Of a stretch of DNA of 64,000 nt, positions 1-8,444 are shown in pieces (positions within the stretch are counted from its first letter, which is position 1; every line of letters begins with the position of its first letter). The DNA is taken from contig NZ_SUNB01000006.1 in assembly GCF_007570825.1 (NCBI RefSeq), positions 62,001-126,000 on the forward strand, read 5' to 3'. The notes under the pieces were generated by a model. The model searched no databases. It saw nothing but the letters and a program-made list of their open reading frames with translations, and had not been told where the DNA came from. The position numbers and the translations under genes are program-made. The stretch is from Pleionea sediminis. Lineage in GTDB: Bacteria; Pseudomonadota; Gammaproteobacteria; Enterobacterales; Kangiellaceae.

Positions 1-632
1 ACGTCTGGCGCTACAGAGCCTTTTTGACTCGTGGAGCTTTGTATTGGTGATAAAGTAACTCGGTTAATGATCTCACGACTACCGCTAATTGAAGAAGCGA
101 GGTCTTGGGAATTTAAACGTCCAGCTTTGGTTGCCGATAGTACTTCGCTGGCAATGGGGAGCTTTTTTTGAGTTGAGTCAGCTGTAAGATTTTCCCCAGG
201 TTGTAACAGTGTCACGGCTTGCATAGATTTTTGAAAAGCAATGATGGGCTTAGGTTGTTGCAACCAAATTTCGAGTGCTTGAATAAGACGGGATAACGAT
301 TGTGGTAGTTGCGACTGAGTCTGACTCCCATTGTTGAGCTGAAAAGAAATTCTGTTCTGTTCTAATTTGGGTGTTAATTGAAGAAAGAGTTGCTTTGACA
401 AAGTTTTCAATTGAGATTGAAAGTCAGCATCATCGATTGGTAGTTTGAGACTTCCTACGGATTGCCCTTGGCGATTGGCCAAAGGTATTTGAATTTCCGG
501 AGGCTGCGTTGTTGGTGAAAGCACTGTGTTGAGGGATTGACCGTTTAAAGACTGAAAAATGCGTTGAAGTTGAGTTACCGTCAACTCCGAGTTTGTTGTT
601 GAATGAAATATTTGTGCGAGCAGATCTGCCAT
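1..632 (-). CDS. FliK-like flagellar hook-length control protein, N-terminal part (cut by window edge)
   Basis: The minus strand is open from an ATG at 632 to base 1 (about 210 codons) with no stop, so this is the N-terminal part of a gene continuing to the left. The product is Gln/Ser/Thr-rich and low in complexity, beginning MADLLAQIFHSTTNSEL, with repeated amphipathic stretches and no signal peptide or membrane segment. A Gln-rich N-terminal half is typical of FliK-family hook-length rulers, and a FliK-like gene divergent from ccmA is common in gammaproteobacteria. The conserved C-terminal FliK domain would lie outside the window, so family membership is an inference from composition and synteny. 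No clear Shine-Dalgarno is visible before the ATG. Confidence 0.5.
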   Translation of the reverse strand, partial: MADLLAQIFHSTTNSELTVTQLQRIFQSLNGQSLNTVLSPTTQPPEIQIPLANRQGQSVGSLKLPIDDADFQSQLKTLSKQLFLQLTPKLEQNRISFQLNNGSQTQSQLPQSLSRLIQALEIWLQQPKPIIAFQKSMQAVTLLQPGENLTADSTQKKLPIASEVLSATKAGRLNSQDLASSISGSREIINRVTLSPIQSSTSQKGSVAPD

Positions 633-719
633 AACATGAGTCAAATCAATAGATATCTATAGGTCATTGTATTAGTATAGCCCGCCAGACTGGCATCGAA
701 AGGGTGACCTAAAACCTTC

Positions 720-1358
720 ATGTATCAAGACTTTTCCATAGAAAGTGAACAATTGGCTTTAATTCGTGGCGAGCGGTTACTGTTTAAGCAGTGTAGCTTT
801 AGCATGAAGAATGGTCAGGTGTTACAGATACGTGGTCCCAACGGTGCAGGAAAAACCAGTTTGCTACGTGTTTTGTGCGGAATAATGGAACCGGATCAAG
901 GCGACGTTTTATGGTGCGGAAAATCCCTGAGAAAAATGCGTGAATCCTTTGGCGCAAATGTCTTGTATCTTGGCCATCAAATTGGTGTGAAGCGTAATAT
1001 GACGGTTCGAGAGAATTTATTGTTCTACTCAAATTTACGCCAAGCCAAACCTTTAACGACGATTGAGGAAGCGATTCAAGCAGTTGGCTTAACGGGCTAT
1101 GAGGATGAGCTAGCGGCTCATTTGTCGCAAGGACAAACACGGCGTGTTAGTTTGGCGCGCTTGTTGACGGAACCCTCCGCTCTTTGGATTCTCGATGAAC
1201 CTTTTGTCGCTTTGGACGTCGAAGGGCAAGGTTGGTTAGCGCATCTTTTCGAACAGCACCTCGCCAAGCGAGGCAGCGTTATTTTCACATCGCACCAATC
1301 AATTGATTTGAACGTAAAAGTAAATACTCTTGAAGTGAGTGGTGGAAGTCATGCTTAG
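720..1358 (+). CDS. ccmA: Haem exporter ATP-binding subunit CcmA
   Basis: ATPase subunit of the CcmABCD complex, which releases haem-loaded CcmE in the inner membrane for cytochrome c maturation. The 212-residue protein has Walker A GPNGAGKTS (K45), an ABC signature variant LSQGQTRR near residues 135-142 and Walker B LWILDEP. The length equals the family norm. It opens the ccm run, and its last 8 bases overlap the likely ATG of ccmB. An AAGGG lies about 16 bases before the ATG, which is distant, so the exact start is slightly uncertain. Nothing unusual otherwise. Confidence 0.96.
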   Translation: MYQDFSIESEQLALIRGERLLFKQCSFSMKNGQVLQIRGPNGAGKTSLLRVLCGIMEPDQGDVLWCGKSLRKMRESFGANVLYLGHQIGVKRNMTVRENLLFYSNLRQAKPLTTIEEAIQAVGLTGYEDELAAHLSQGQTRRVSLARLLTEPSALWILDEPFVALDVEGQGWLAHLFEQHLAKRGSVIFTSHQSIDLNVKVNTLEVSGGSHA

Positions 1359-2013
1359 GGTATTGGTTGGTCGTGAAATAAAGCTGGTGTTTCGACGCAA
1401 GTCTGAAATCCTGAATCCATTGTTCTTTTTTCTTATTGTGACCAGTTTATTCCCTTTTGGGATTTCGCCGGAGCCAAGCGTACTTGGGCTGTTGGCTCCT
1501 GGAGTCATTTGGGTTTGTGCATTGCTCGCCTTATTATTATCTGTTGACGCACTCTACCGCGAAGATTTTGACGATGGTAGTTTGGTGCAAATGGTGATGA
1601 GTGGCGTTTCGCCAGCTTCGATTGTTTTTGCTAAAGCCATTACTAACTGGTTGGTCACTGGCTTGCCGCTAATACTGCTGTCTCCGCTCTTGGGAGTTAT
1701 GTTGAACCTGGATAATGATGCATTTGGTGCCATGGTTGTTTCATTATTACTCGGAACGCCCAGTATGTGCTTAATCGCGGCAATTGGGATGAGTTTGACA
1801 ATTGGCCTGCGCAGAGGTGGTATACTCTTGTCGCTGCTGGTACTCCCGCTTTATATTCCAATTTTAATATTTGGCGCCATGGCTGTGAACGCAGCAACAG
1901 TGGGCCAGGAGTTTGTTGGTCAATTGGCTTTGTTGGGTGCGGGCTTGGCCTTCACGGCATCGCTAGCACCATGGGCTGCAGGGGCGGCATTAAGAGTTTC
2001 ATTAAGTGAATAG
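1351..2013 (+). CDS. ccmB: Haem exporter permease CcmB
   Basis: Integral membrane partner of CcmA and CcmC. About six hydrophobic segments are visible, and the N-terminus LRVLVGREIKLVFRRKSEI followed by NPLFFFLIVTSLFPFGI aligns well with the family. I chose the ATG at 1351 rather than the in-frame GTG at 1339: it gives 220 residues, the usual length, and has GGTGGAAG close upstream. The start sits inside the end of ccmA, which implies translational coupling. A 7-base gap leads to ccmC. Confidence 0.95.
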   Translation: MLRVLVGREIKLVFRRKSEILNPLFFFLIVTSLFPFGISPEPSVLGLLAPGVIWVCALLALLLSVDALYREDFDDGSLVQMVMSGVSPASIVFAKAITNWLVTGLPLILLSPLLGVMLNLDNDAFGAMVVSLLLGTPSMCLIAAIGMSLTIGLRRGGILLSLLVLPLYIPILIFGAMAVNAATVGQEFVGQLALLGAGLAFTASLAPWAAGAALRVSLSE

Positions 2014-2020
2014 GTAATCT

Positions 2021-2758
2021 ATGGCTTGGACCTGGTTTTTTCGATTAGGATCACCAAAGTGGTTTTATCAAATCGCTGGTCGTTGGCAACCCTGGATTTG
2101 GGGACTGACACTCATTGGTTTGTCTGTGGGAACGGTTTGGGGGTTGTTTATTGCTCCGCCGGACTATTATCAAGGTGATTTAGCAAGAATCATTTATATT
2201 CATGTTCCAGCGGCTTATTTGTCGATGTTTACCTACGTCATTATGGCTGTTTCTGCGGCGATCGGTTTAATATGGCGCATGAAAATGGCGTTTATGTTTT
2301 CAATTAGCTGCTCGCCGATAGGCGCAGCGTTTACTTTGCTGGCTTTGGTAACTGGATCGCTTTGGGGAAAACCAACTTGGGGCACTTATTGGGTCTTCGA
2401 TGCTCGTCTAACCTCAGAACTTATTTTACTTTTCTTATATTTGGGCCACATGGCTCTTTACAATGCATCGGATGATATAAAAACAGCCGATAAATCGGCC
2501 GCAATTTTAGCGATTGTTGGTGTCGTTAACATACCAATCATTCATTACTCCGTTGAGTGGTGGAACAGTTTGCATCAGCCAGCATCCTTGAGTAAATTGG
2601 CGAAGCCTTCAATTGATGAGTCAATGCTTTGGCCATTGTTGATAATGATCTTCTCGTTTAAGTTATTCTTTATTTCGATGGTCCTACCTTGGTTACGTAA
2701 CAATATTCTCTGGCGTGAACGCGATTCACAGTGGGTACGGGAGATGATCGAAAAATGA
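2021..2758 (+). CDS. ccmC: Haem lyase-type transporter CcmC
   Basis: Inner-membrane haem-handling protein that attaches haem to CcmE. It has 245 residues, six predicted membrane helices and the tryptophan-rich periplasmic motif WGKPTWGTYWVFDARL characteristic of the CcmC/F family, with histidines in flanking loops as likely haem ligands. Its stop overlaps the ATG of ccmD by four bases (ATGA). The length matches the family. Confidence 0.96.
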   Translation: MAWTWFFRLGSPKWFYQIAGRWQPWIWGLTLIGLSVGTVWGLFIAPPDYYQGDLARIIYIHVPAAYLSMFTYVIMAVSAAIGLIWRMKMAFMFSISCSPIGAAFTLLALVTGSLWGKPTWGTYWVFDARLTSELILLFLYLGHMALYNASDDIKTADKSAAILAIVGVVNIPIIHYSVEWWNSLHQPASLSKLAKPSIDESMLWPLLIMIFSFKLFFISMVLPWLRNNILWRERDSQWVREMIEK

Positions 2759-2955
2759 TGGCCATGATAGTCAGTTTAGCTACAAGTACTCCGCCCGATC
2801 GCTGGGAGTTTATTTGGGCATCGTATGCCGCTTATTTGGTAATTTTTGTGGCTTTAATTGTGACACCGATTATTCGTCGGGAAAAAATTAAGGCTCGGTT
2901 AAAACACTATTACAAACGTAAAAGTTTACTTGAAGAAAATAGTGCGAAAGAGTAA
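2755..2955 (+). CDS. ccmD: Haem exporter small subunit CcmD
   Basis: Small single-span membrane protein that stabilises CcmA-C and helps release holo-CcmE. I start it at the ATG at 2755, which overlaps the ccmC stop (ATGA), not at the longer frame from 2731. The product has 66 residues: a short periplasmic lead, the motif WASYAAYLV typical of CcmD, one hydrophobic helix and a very basic cytoplasmic tail (RREKIKARLKHYYKRK). Position between ccmC and ccmE supports the call. Confidence 0.92.
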   Translation: MMAMIVSLATSTPPDRWEFIWASYAAYLVIFVALIVTPIIRREKIKARLKHYYKRKSLLEENSAKE

Positions 2956-2964
2956 GAGAGTTGT

Positions 2965-3414
2965 ATGAAAAAACATCGTCAAAAGCGTCTGTATGCTGTT
3001 TTGGGTACCGTATTCGGTGTGTCTGTCGCTGTCGGTTTAGTGTTATTTGCACTGAGTGAAAATATCAATTTGTTTTATAAACCTTCTGATGTGGAAGCTG
3101 GTAAAGCACCACTGGACAAAACCATTAAAGTTGGTGGATTGGTTGTTCCAGGAACGGTTGTTCGAAACACAGAAACGCTGGATGTTTCATTTGTTATTCG
3201 CGACAATCAAAGTGACTTAAAAGTGCATTTTAACGATGTATTGCCTGACTTGTTTAAAGAAGGGCAGGGTATTGTTGCTACGGGGCAATTAACCGATCAG
3301 CAAAATTTTAAAGCCTCTTCGGTGTTGGCAAAACATGATGAAAATTATATGCCGCCGGAAGTTGCACGCGCTCTCGAAGAGTCTGGCCATCCCATGAAAA
3401 AGAAAAACGATTAA
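2965..3414 (+). CDS. ccmE: Periplasmic haem chaperone CcmE
   Basis: Haem chaperone that binds haem covalently through a histidine and passes it to CcmF/H. The 149-residue protein has an N-terminal signal anchor (about residues 9-30), an OB-fold core and the haem-binding motif LAKHDENYMPPE with H124 and Y128. The C-terminus is short and charged. It sits 9 bases after ccmD and 5 bases before ccmF, so it is co-transcribed. All key residues are present. Confidence 0.96.
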   Translation: MKKHRQKRLYAVLGTVFGVSVAVGLVLFALSENINLFYKPSDVEAGKAPLDKTIKVGGLVVPGTVVRNTETLDVSFVIRDNQSDLKVHFNDVLPDLFKEGQGIVATGQLTDQQNFKASSVLAKHDENYMPPEVARALEESGHPMKKKND

Positions 3415-3419
3415 ATTTT

Positions 3420-5363
3420 ATGATTGTTGAAATAGCCCATTTTTGTTTAATCCTTGCTTTAGTTGTCGCTGTTGTTACTGCCATCGCTCCCATGTGGGGT
3501 AGTTTTTACAATCAAAGCATTTTGGTGAGATTTGCCAGACCGGCGACACACGTTATGTTTGTGTTGATATTCATTTCGTTTGCCGGATTAGTGCATGCCT
3601 TCGCAACGGATAATTTCACCGTATCTTATGTGGCGAATCACTCATACTCTCGTTTACCATTTATTTATAAAATTTGTGCTGTGTGGGGTGCCCATGAAGG
3701 CTCAATGCTTTTGTGGATTTTAGTTCTTGCAGGCTGGTCTTCGGCCGTTGCTTTATTTAGTCGACAATTACCCGAACAAGCGGTGGCTCGCGTTCTTTCG
3801 GTGATGGCATTTATTAGCGTTGGTTTTCTGAGTTTTGCCGTTTTTACATCAAACCCTTTCGAAAGACTGTTGCCCTATTTTCCGATTGATGGTCGAGACT
3901 TAAATCCATTGCTACAAGATTTTGGCTTTATTATTCATCCGCCATTTTTATATATGGGCTACGTGGGATTTGCAGTCGCGTTCGCTTTTGCTATTTCAGC
4001 CTTAATAAGTGGAGAGCTCGATTCAGCCTGGGCACGATGGTCGCGTCCGTGGACGGTAGCTGCCTGGATCTTTTTAACCATTGGAATATCTCTTGGTAGT
4101 TGGTGGGCTTATTACGAGCTTGGCTGGGGCGGCTGGTGGTTCTGGGATCCGGTTGAAAACGCTTCATTTATGCCTTGGTTAACTGGTACTGCTTTAATTC
4201 ACACGCTTGCTGTCAGCGAGAAACGTGGTGTGTTTAAAGCCTGGACTGTTTTTCTCGCGCTGATTACATTTTGTTTGAGCTTATTAGGTACCTTTATTGT
4301 TCGCTCGGGAGTCATTACTTCGGTGCATTCGTTTGCTCAAGATCCAGTGCGAGGTTTGTTTATTCTCATTTTCCTGGCAATAGTGGTGATTGCAGCCTTA
4401 ACACTTTTTATTTTCAGAGCAGGAGCGGTTCGTTCAACTGGGCGTTATCAGTTGCTATCGAAAGAGTCATTCTTATTATTCAATAATGTGTTGTTGGCTG
4501 CTGCGTTGTTAGTTGTTTTATTCGGTACATTATTTCCACTGATTATGGAAGCATTTGACCAAAGCGTCAGTGTTGGGGCTCCTTATTTTAACTTGTTGTT
4601 TCCAATCTGTATGCTGCCTTTATTGGCGCTTTTGGGTATTGGACATTGGCTGCATTGGAAAAACCATCCGGTTGAACGTTTGTTGAAAACAGCACGTAAT
4701 ATCTTATTTGTCGCCATCATCTTTTTAGTCGCGATGTCTTATTGGATTTACAGTTTTGCAAATACCATTATATGGATCAGTTTATTTATCGCTTTTTGGA
4801 TAATATCGTCCATTCTTTACGATGTGGTAGATAAAACTAAACATGGCCAATCTCGATTAGTTGCACTTAAAAAGTTGAAGTCTTCTTATTGGGGCATGCA
4901 ACTAGCACACAGCGGCTTGGCAGTAACGCTCGTCGGTATTGTTATGGTGGAATATAACAGTATTGAAAAGTTGATTCGCTTTGCGCCCAATGACCAATTC
5001 GAGGTTGCCAATTATCAAGTCACTTTTGATGGTCTTTCAAAAGTTAATGGGCCTAATTACATTGCAACACGTGGTTCTTTTACTGTTAATGAAAACGGGA
5101 AGGAATTTAAAGTCCATTCAGAGAAACGTCGATATACAGCTTCTGGTCAGATAATGACAGAAGCTGGAATTAACCCTGGATTTTCGCGCGATGTTTACAT
5201 TTCGCTGGGTGAAAAGTTAGAGGGTAATGAGTGGTCGGTGCGTATCTATATTAAATCGTTTGTTCGGTGGATTTGGTTTGGCACTATTTTAATGGCTCTA
5301 GGAGGTTTGCTCGCGATGAGCGATCGCCGATATCGATTAAAGCTAAAACAAAAAATAGCGTAA
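3420..5363 (+). CDS. ccmF: Cytochrome c haem lyase subunit CcmF
   Basis: Large polytopic membrane protein, the core of the haem ligation complex with CcmH/I. It has 647 residues with many hydrophobic helices and the WWD signature WGGWWFWDPVEN at about residues 236-247, plus conserved loop histidines (for example IIHPPFLYMGY). Full family length. The following gap of 62 bases to ccmG is the largest inside the run but shows no terminator. Confidence 0.97.
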   Translation: MIVEIAHFCLILALVVAVVTAIAPMWGSFYNQSILVRFARPATHVMFVLIFISFAGLVHAFATDNFTVSYVANHSYSRLPFIYKICAVWGAHEGSMLLWILVLAGWSSAVALFSRQLPEQAVARVLSVMAFISVGFLSFAVFTSNPFERLLPYFPIDGRDLNPLLQDFGFIIHPPFLYMGYVGFAVAFAFAISALISGELDSAWARWSRPWTVAAWIFLTIGISLGSWWAYYELGWGGWWFWDPVENASFMPWLTGTALIHTLAVSEKRGVFKAWTVFLALITFCLSLLGTFIVRSGVITSVHSFAQDPVRGLFILIFLAIVVIAALTLFIFRAGAVRSTGRYQLLSKESFLLFNNVLLAAALLVVLFGTLFPLIMEAFDQSVSVGAPYFNLLFPICMLPLLALLGIGHWLHWKNHPVERLLKTARNILFVAIIFLVAMSYWIYSFANTIIWISLFIAFWIISSILYDVVDKTKHGQSRLVALKKLKSSYWGMQLAHSGLAVTLVGIVMVEYNSIEKLIRFAPNDQFEVANYQVTFDGLSKVNGPNYIATRGSFTVNENGKEFKVHSEKRRYTASGQIMTEAGINPGFSRDVYISLGEKLEGNEWSVRIYIKSFVRWIWFGTILMALGGLLAMSDRRYRLKLKQKIA

Positions 5364-5425
5364 TTTAAATTATCGTACGCTCTTCTGATTTAACGACAAA
5401 AGAAATAACGGTAACTGGTAAAACT

Positions 5426-5971
5426 ATGTCTGACAGTGAAGCTGAAAACACATTAAAGCAATGGGCAGTACCCATTTTCATACTGTTCGTGTTGCTGTTT
5501 GGTCTATTCGGTTGGTCTTTGTTTCACGATAAAGACATTGTTCCGAAAATGCGAGAACATAAACCGTTACCTGAGTTTCAAAGTAAAAAACTGTTTAGTG
5601 ACCAAATTATTTACTCAAAAGACATTCGCGGAGAATATTGGATGCTTAATTTTTGGGGCTCATGGTGTCCTACCTGTTATGTCGAGCATCCATATCTTAT
5701 GCAATTAAAGTCGCAGGGCGTAAAAATTGTTGGCGTGAATTACAAAGATACGGAAAAGGATGCTAAGCGGTTTTTGGATTCGCAAGGAAATCCTTACGCA
5801 TTTTCATTTTTTGATCCGAAAGGAAAGATTGCTATTGAAATGGGAGTAACCGCAGCTCCGGAAACTTTTGTCATCGGTCCTAAAGGCAAGGTGGTATATC
5901 ATCGTATCGGTGAGATGACTAAAGAAATTTTTACGCAAGAGATCCAGCCTATTATGCAGGGTGAATCATAA
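5426..5971 (+). CDS. ccmG: Thiol:disulfide interchange protein CcmG (DsbE)
   Basis: Membrane-anchored periplasmic thioredoxin that keeps the apocytochrome CXXCH cysteines reduced. The 181-residue protein has one N-terminal anchor (about residues 13-33) and a thioredoxin fold with active site WCPTC (C81, C84). The cis-proline region reads GVTAAPETFVI, as usual for CcmG. The stop overlaps the ccmH start by one base. It would receive electrons from DsbD, which is not in this window. Confidence 0.95.
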   Translation: MSDSEAENTLKQWAVPIFILFVLLFGLFGWSLFHDKDIVPKMREHKPLPEFQSKKLFSDQIIYSKDIRGEYWMLNFWGSWCPTCYVEHPYLMQLKSQGVKIVGVNYKDTEKDAKRFLDSQGNPYAFSFFDPKGKIAIEMGVTAAPETFVIGPKGKVVYHRIGEMTKEIFTQEIQPIMQGES

Positions 5972-6465
5972 TGTCTATGATCAACAAAGCTTTGTTACCG
6001 ATATTTTTTGTCATCATAATGACCAGCGCCTGGAGTAGTGATGAGTTGCTTGAGTTCGACAGCAAGGCACAAGAAGAGCGTTATCTGCAGTTAATCGAAG
6101 AGTTGCGTTGTCCTAAGTGTTTGAATCAGTCGATTGCCGATTCTAATGCTGGAATCTCCGAAGATTTACGTAATCTGGTTTACGAAAAAATTAAAGCAGG
6201 GGATACCGATAAGGAAATTAGACTGTATTTGTCTGAGCGTTATGGTGATTTTATTCTCTATAAACCGGATGTTTCTGGCGCAAATTTACTCCTTTGGTTT
6301 GGACCAATCGTCATCATATTAATGGTGTTCATAATGGTTGTTCTGAAAATTAAGTCTAAGGCAAGAGATGCTGCTAAACCGACAGAAATGAGTGACTCCG
6401 AACTCGAGCGTGTTCAAAAGTTACTGAATGAATCTTCCAGTAGTCAGCAAGGGAAGTCGAAATGA
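5971..6465 (+). CDS. ccmH: Cytochrome c maturation protein CcmH (CcmL-type redox subunit)
   Basis: Periplasmic, membrane-anchored thiol protein that resolves apocytochrome disulfides together with CcmG. It has an N-terminal signal peptide (about residues 1-22), the family motif LRCPKCLNQSI (C47, C50; LRCxxCxNQ), a three-helix domain and one C-terminal membrane helix. At 164 residues it is the short form, so the TPR part is a separate gene (ccmI) that overlaps it by four bases. Confidence 0.94.
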   Translation: MSMINKALLPIFFVIIMTSAWSSDELLEFDSKAQEERYLQLIEELRCPKCLNQSIADSNAGISEDLRNLVYEKIKAGDTDKEIRLYLSERYGDFILYKPDVSGANLLLWFGPIVIILMVFIMVVLKIKSKARDAAKPTEMSDSELERVQKLLNESSSSQQGKSK

Positions 6466-7703
6466 TTTGGGTTTTATTATTAATTAGTTTTGTTATAGCA
6501 TTTTGCTTATATCGTTTCGTTGCGTCCTCGAGTAATGAAAAAAATATTGACCGATTAACCTTGAATACCGAAGTTTTTCGCTCGCGCCAGACTGAATTAA
6601 TGCAAGACCTGGAAGCGGAACGAATTTCTCAGGACGAATTTGATCAGCTGGAAGCGGAATTAAAGCGTTCGTTACTTCAAGATGTGCCAACGAGTCCTGT
6701 ATTTAAAAAGCAACAAGCAACACACCAAGGTGTGTTTATTTCAATTTTGGTCGCAATACCGACCATATCTTTGCTTCTTTATTATGCGATTGCTGACTGG
6801 AAAGCCTATGACGATTGGCGAACTTTAGTAGATACTCATGGGGACAAGCTGACAAAAGAGGTCGTAGAAACAGATTGGTTGGAGTCATTAACGAACCAAG
6901 ACTTAATTTTATTATTGCGTTCTCGATTGCATGAAAATCCGGAGGAAACTCGGAGTTGGATTGGTTTAGCACAAACATTGGCTGCGTTAGGTGCTTCAGC
7001 TCAGTCAATACAAGCGTTAGAACGAGCCATCGAATCGGCTCCTAAAGACCTACCGACGAAGATGACTGCAGCTCAAATGTTGGCGCGATTAAACTCTCCA
7101 CAGGCATTGGCTCTTGCGAAATCATTAATTGAAGAGATTCTGGTTTTGAAGCCAAATCATGAAGCGGCTCTGGCTGTGTCGGGTTTTATTTATATGCAAA
7201 CGGAAGAGTTTGAACAAGCAATTACGAATTGGGAAAAGCTGGTCGCCAATCGGGAGGCTCGAAACCAAGGAAAAGGTGAGGGCATTGAGGTGATTCGACA
7301 GCAAATTAAGCGAGCTAAGAACGAGTTGGCGCAACGGAATCATTTTAAGAAAGCTGCGTTTGGCGTCACGGTTAACTTGTCTGTGGATGAGAGTGTAAAG
7401 CAACAGTTTGCACCAGGAACTCGTGTTTTCATTATAGTGAAGGGTGACGATGGCATGCCAGCTCCGGTTGCAGTAAAGCCATTAACCTTAAGTAGTTTGC
7501 CTGTTTCAATTCGATTAACGGATAATGATGCAATGATGCCAGGACGCACGATGAGCGAAATGAAAACTTTGACGTTACAGGCTCGCATATCTCAATCAGG
7601 AAAAGCTACTCCTACAGCAGGCGATTTTGAGTCGGAAAAACAAGTATTTAGTCGAACTGATGATCAAGATATAAGCCTGATAATTAACCAAAAAGTTTTA
7701 TAA
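6462..7703 (+). CDS. ccmI: Cytochrome c maturation TPR protein CcmI (CycH)
   Basis: Apocytochrome c chaperone that recruits the C-terminus of apocytochromes to the CcmF/H complex. The 413-residue protein has two membrane helices (about residues 1-17 and 89-108) with a basic/acidic cytoplasmic loop between them, then periplasmic TPR-like helices around residues 150-270 and a C-terminal beta-rich domain (about 300-413). It overlaps ccmH by four bases and ends the ccm run. No strong terminator follows, so read-through towards the buf genes is possible. Confidence 0.92.
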   Translation: MIWVLLLISFVIAFCLYRFVASSSNEKNIDRLTLNTEVFRSRQTELMQDLEAERISQDEFDQLEAELKRSLLQDVPTSPVFKKQQATHQGVFISILVAIPTISLLLYYAIADWKAYDDWRTLVDTHGDKLTKEVVETDWLESLTNQDLILLLRSRLHENPEETRSWIGLAQTLAALGASAQSIQALERAIESAPKDLPTKMTAAQMLARLNSPQALALAKSLIEEILVLKPNHEAALAVSGFIYMQTEEFEQAITNWEKLVANREARNQGKGEGIEVIRQQIKRAKNELAQRNHFKKAAFGVTVNLSVDESVKQQFAPGTRVFIIVKGDDGMPAPVAVKPLTLSSLPVSIRLTDNDAMMPGRTMSEMKTLTLQARISQSGKATPTAGDFESEKQVFSRTDDQDISLIINQKVL

Positions 7704-7883
7704 TTTGTATCAAAAGATGTCCAGGGGCGCTCTTTTATTGAAAAGCGTTAAAGGTTTGTGATCGCTTCGACATTTTGGGCTTGCGAAACCCCGAATTATG
7801 GGGCAAATTTGATGAATCGCTGTCGTCTTTCTCGAGGCAGAAAGAGCGTAATCGGTAAGCCGGAAAAAAAATAAACTTTTGGT

Positions 7884-7909
7884 GTAACAATCTCCGGTCT
7901 CGCCAGTCC
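7884..7909 (+). promoter_or_regulatory. Possible ECF-type promoter before the buf operon
   Basis: A GTAAC element at 7884-7888 is followed 17 bases later by GTCC at 7906-7909. GTAAC-type -35 boxes are typical of some ECF sigma factors, and bufferin operons in other bacteria are often under ECF control. The -10 match is weak and no sigma/anti-sigma pair is nearby. The rest of the 270-base leader (7704-7973) holds small hairpins, such as CCCC/GGGG at 7789-7803 and TCTTTC/GAAAGA at 7826-7845. This is a suggestion only. Confidence 0.25.
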
Positions 7910-7973
7910 ATTATTTGAATCCATTATTAACTATGTTGGGTTATTTATTGTAATCATTAGGAGAAACTTTGAT

Positions 7974-8438
7974 ATGAACAAAGATATGAAAAAATTGGCT
8001 ACTCTGGTTGGCGCATCATTAGCGGCATCATTATCGGTTAACGCAGCAAACGCAGACGCAAATCCTTTTGGATTGGATGATCTTTCTGGTGGTTACGAAG
8101 TTTCCCAATTCTTGGGCGGTGACAAGCATAAAGACGGTAAGTGCGGCGAAGGAAAATGCGGCGAGAAGAAAGGAAAAGACGGTAAGTGCGGCGAAGGAAA
8201 ATGCGGCGAGAAGAAAGGAAAAGACGGTAAGTGCGGCGAAGGAAAATGCGGCGAGAAGAAAGGAAAAGACGGTAAGTGCGGCGAAGGAAAATGCGGCGAG
8301 AAGAAAGGAAAAGACGGTAAGTGCGGCGAAGGAAAATGCGGCGAGAAGAAAGGAAAAGATGGTAAGTGCGGCGAAGGAAAATGCGGCGAAAAGAAAGGAA
8401 GCGAAGGTAAATGTGGCGAAGGTAAATGTGGCGCGTAA
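7974..8438 (+). CDS. Repeat-expanded bufferin-like RiPP precursor (BufA-type)
   Basis: Secreted precursor of a cysteine-modified peptide. The 154-residue protein has a signal peptide (basic MNKDMKK, hydrophobic core, likely cleavage after VNAANA or ADA), a linker of about 25 residues without cysteine (to about residue 52), then six exact units KDGKCGEGKCGEKKG and a final variant SEGKCGEGKCGA. That gives 14 cysteines, all in KCG context. Known bufferin precursors of the EGKCG type carry far fewer motifs, and their cysteines become thiooxazoles that bind copper. The start ATG has AGGAG at 7959-7963. bufB follows after 6 bases and bufC overlaps bufB, so this is one operon. Function in copper buffering is inferred from family and context. 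What each repeat binds is unknown. Confidence 0.88.
   Translation: MNKDMKKLATLVGASLAASLSVNAANADANPFGLDDLSGGYEVSQFLGGDKHKDGKCGEGKCGEKKGKDGKCGEGKCGEKKGKDGKCGEGKCGEKKGKDGKCGEGKCGEKKGKDGKCGEGKCGEKKGKDGKCGEGKCGEKKGSEGKCGEGKCGA
8130..8438 (+). repeat. 45-bp in-frame tandem repeat array inside the buf precursor gene
   Basis: Six 45-bp units start at 8130, 8175, 8220, 8265, 8310 and 8355. Units 1-5 are identical at the DNA level by reading, and unit 6 has two silent changes (gac to gat, gag to gaa). A diverged, shortened seventh unit (8400-8435) precedes the stop. Identity at silent sites points to recent expansion or ongoing homogenisation. The unit length is a multiple of three, so copy-number change keeps the frame and also leaves long spurious frames open on both strands. 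Confidence 0.95.
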
Positions 8439-8444
8439 TCGAAC

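Noticed and set aside
2731-2754. Longer N-terminus for CcmD
   Set aside because: The extension lies inside ccmC; the ATGA overlap at 2755 gives a normal CcmD.
7704-7973. Possible c-di-GMP or other known riboswitch before the buf operon
   Set aside because: Only small unrelated hairpins are visible; none of the conserved riboswitch cores I know can be matched.
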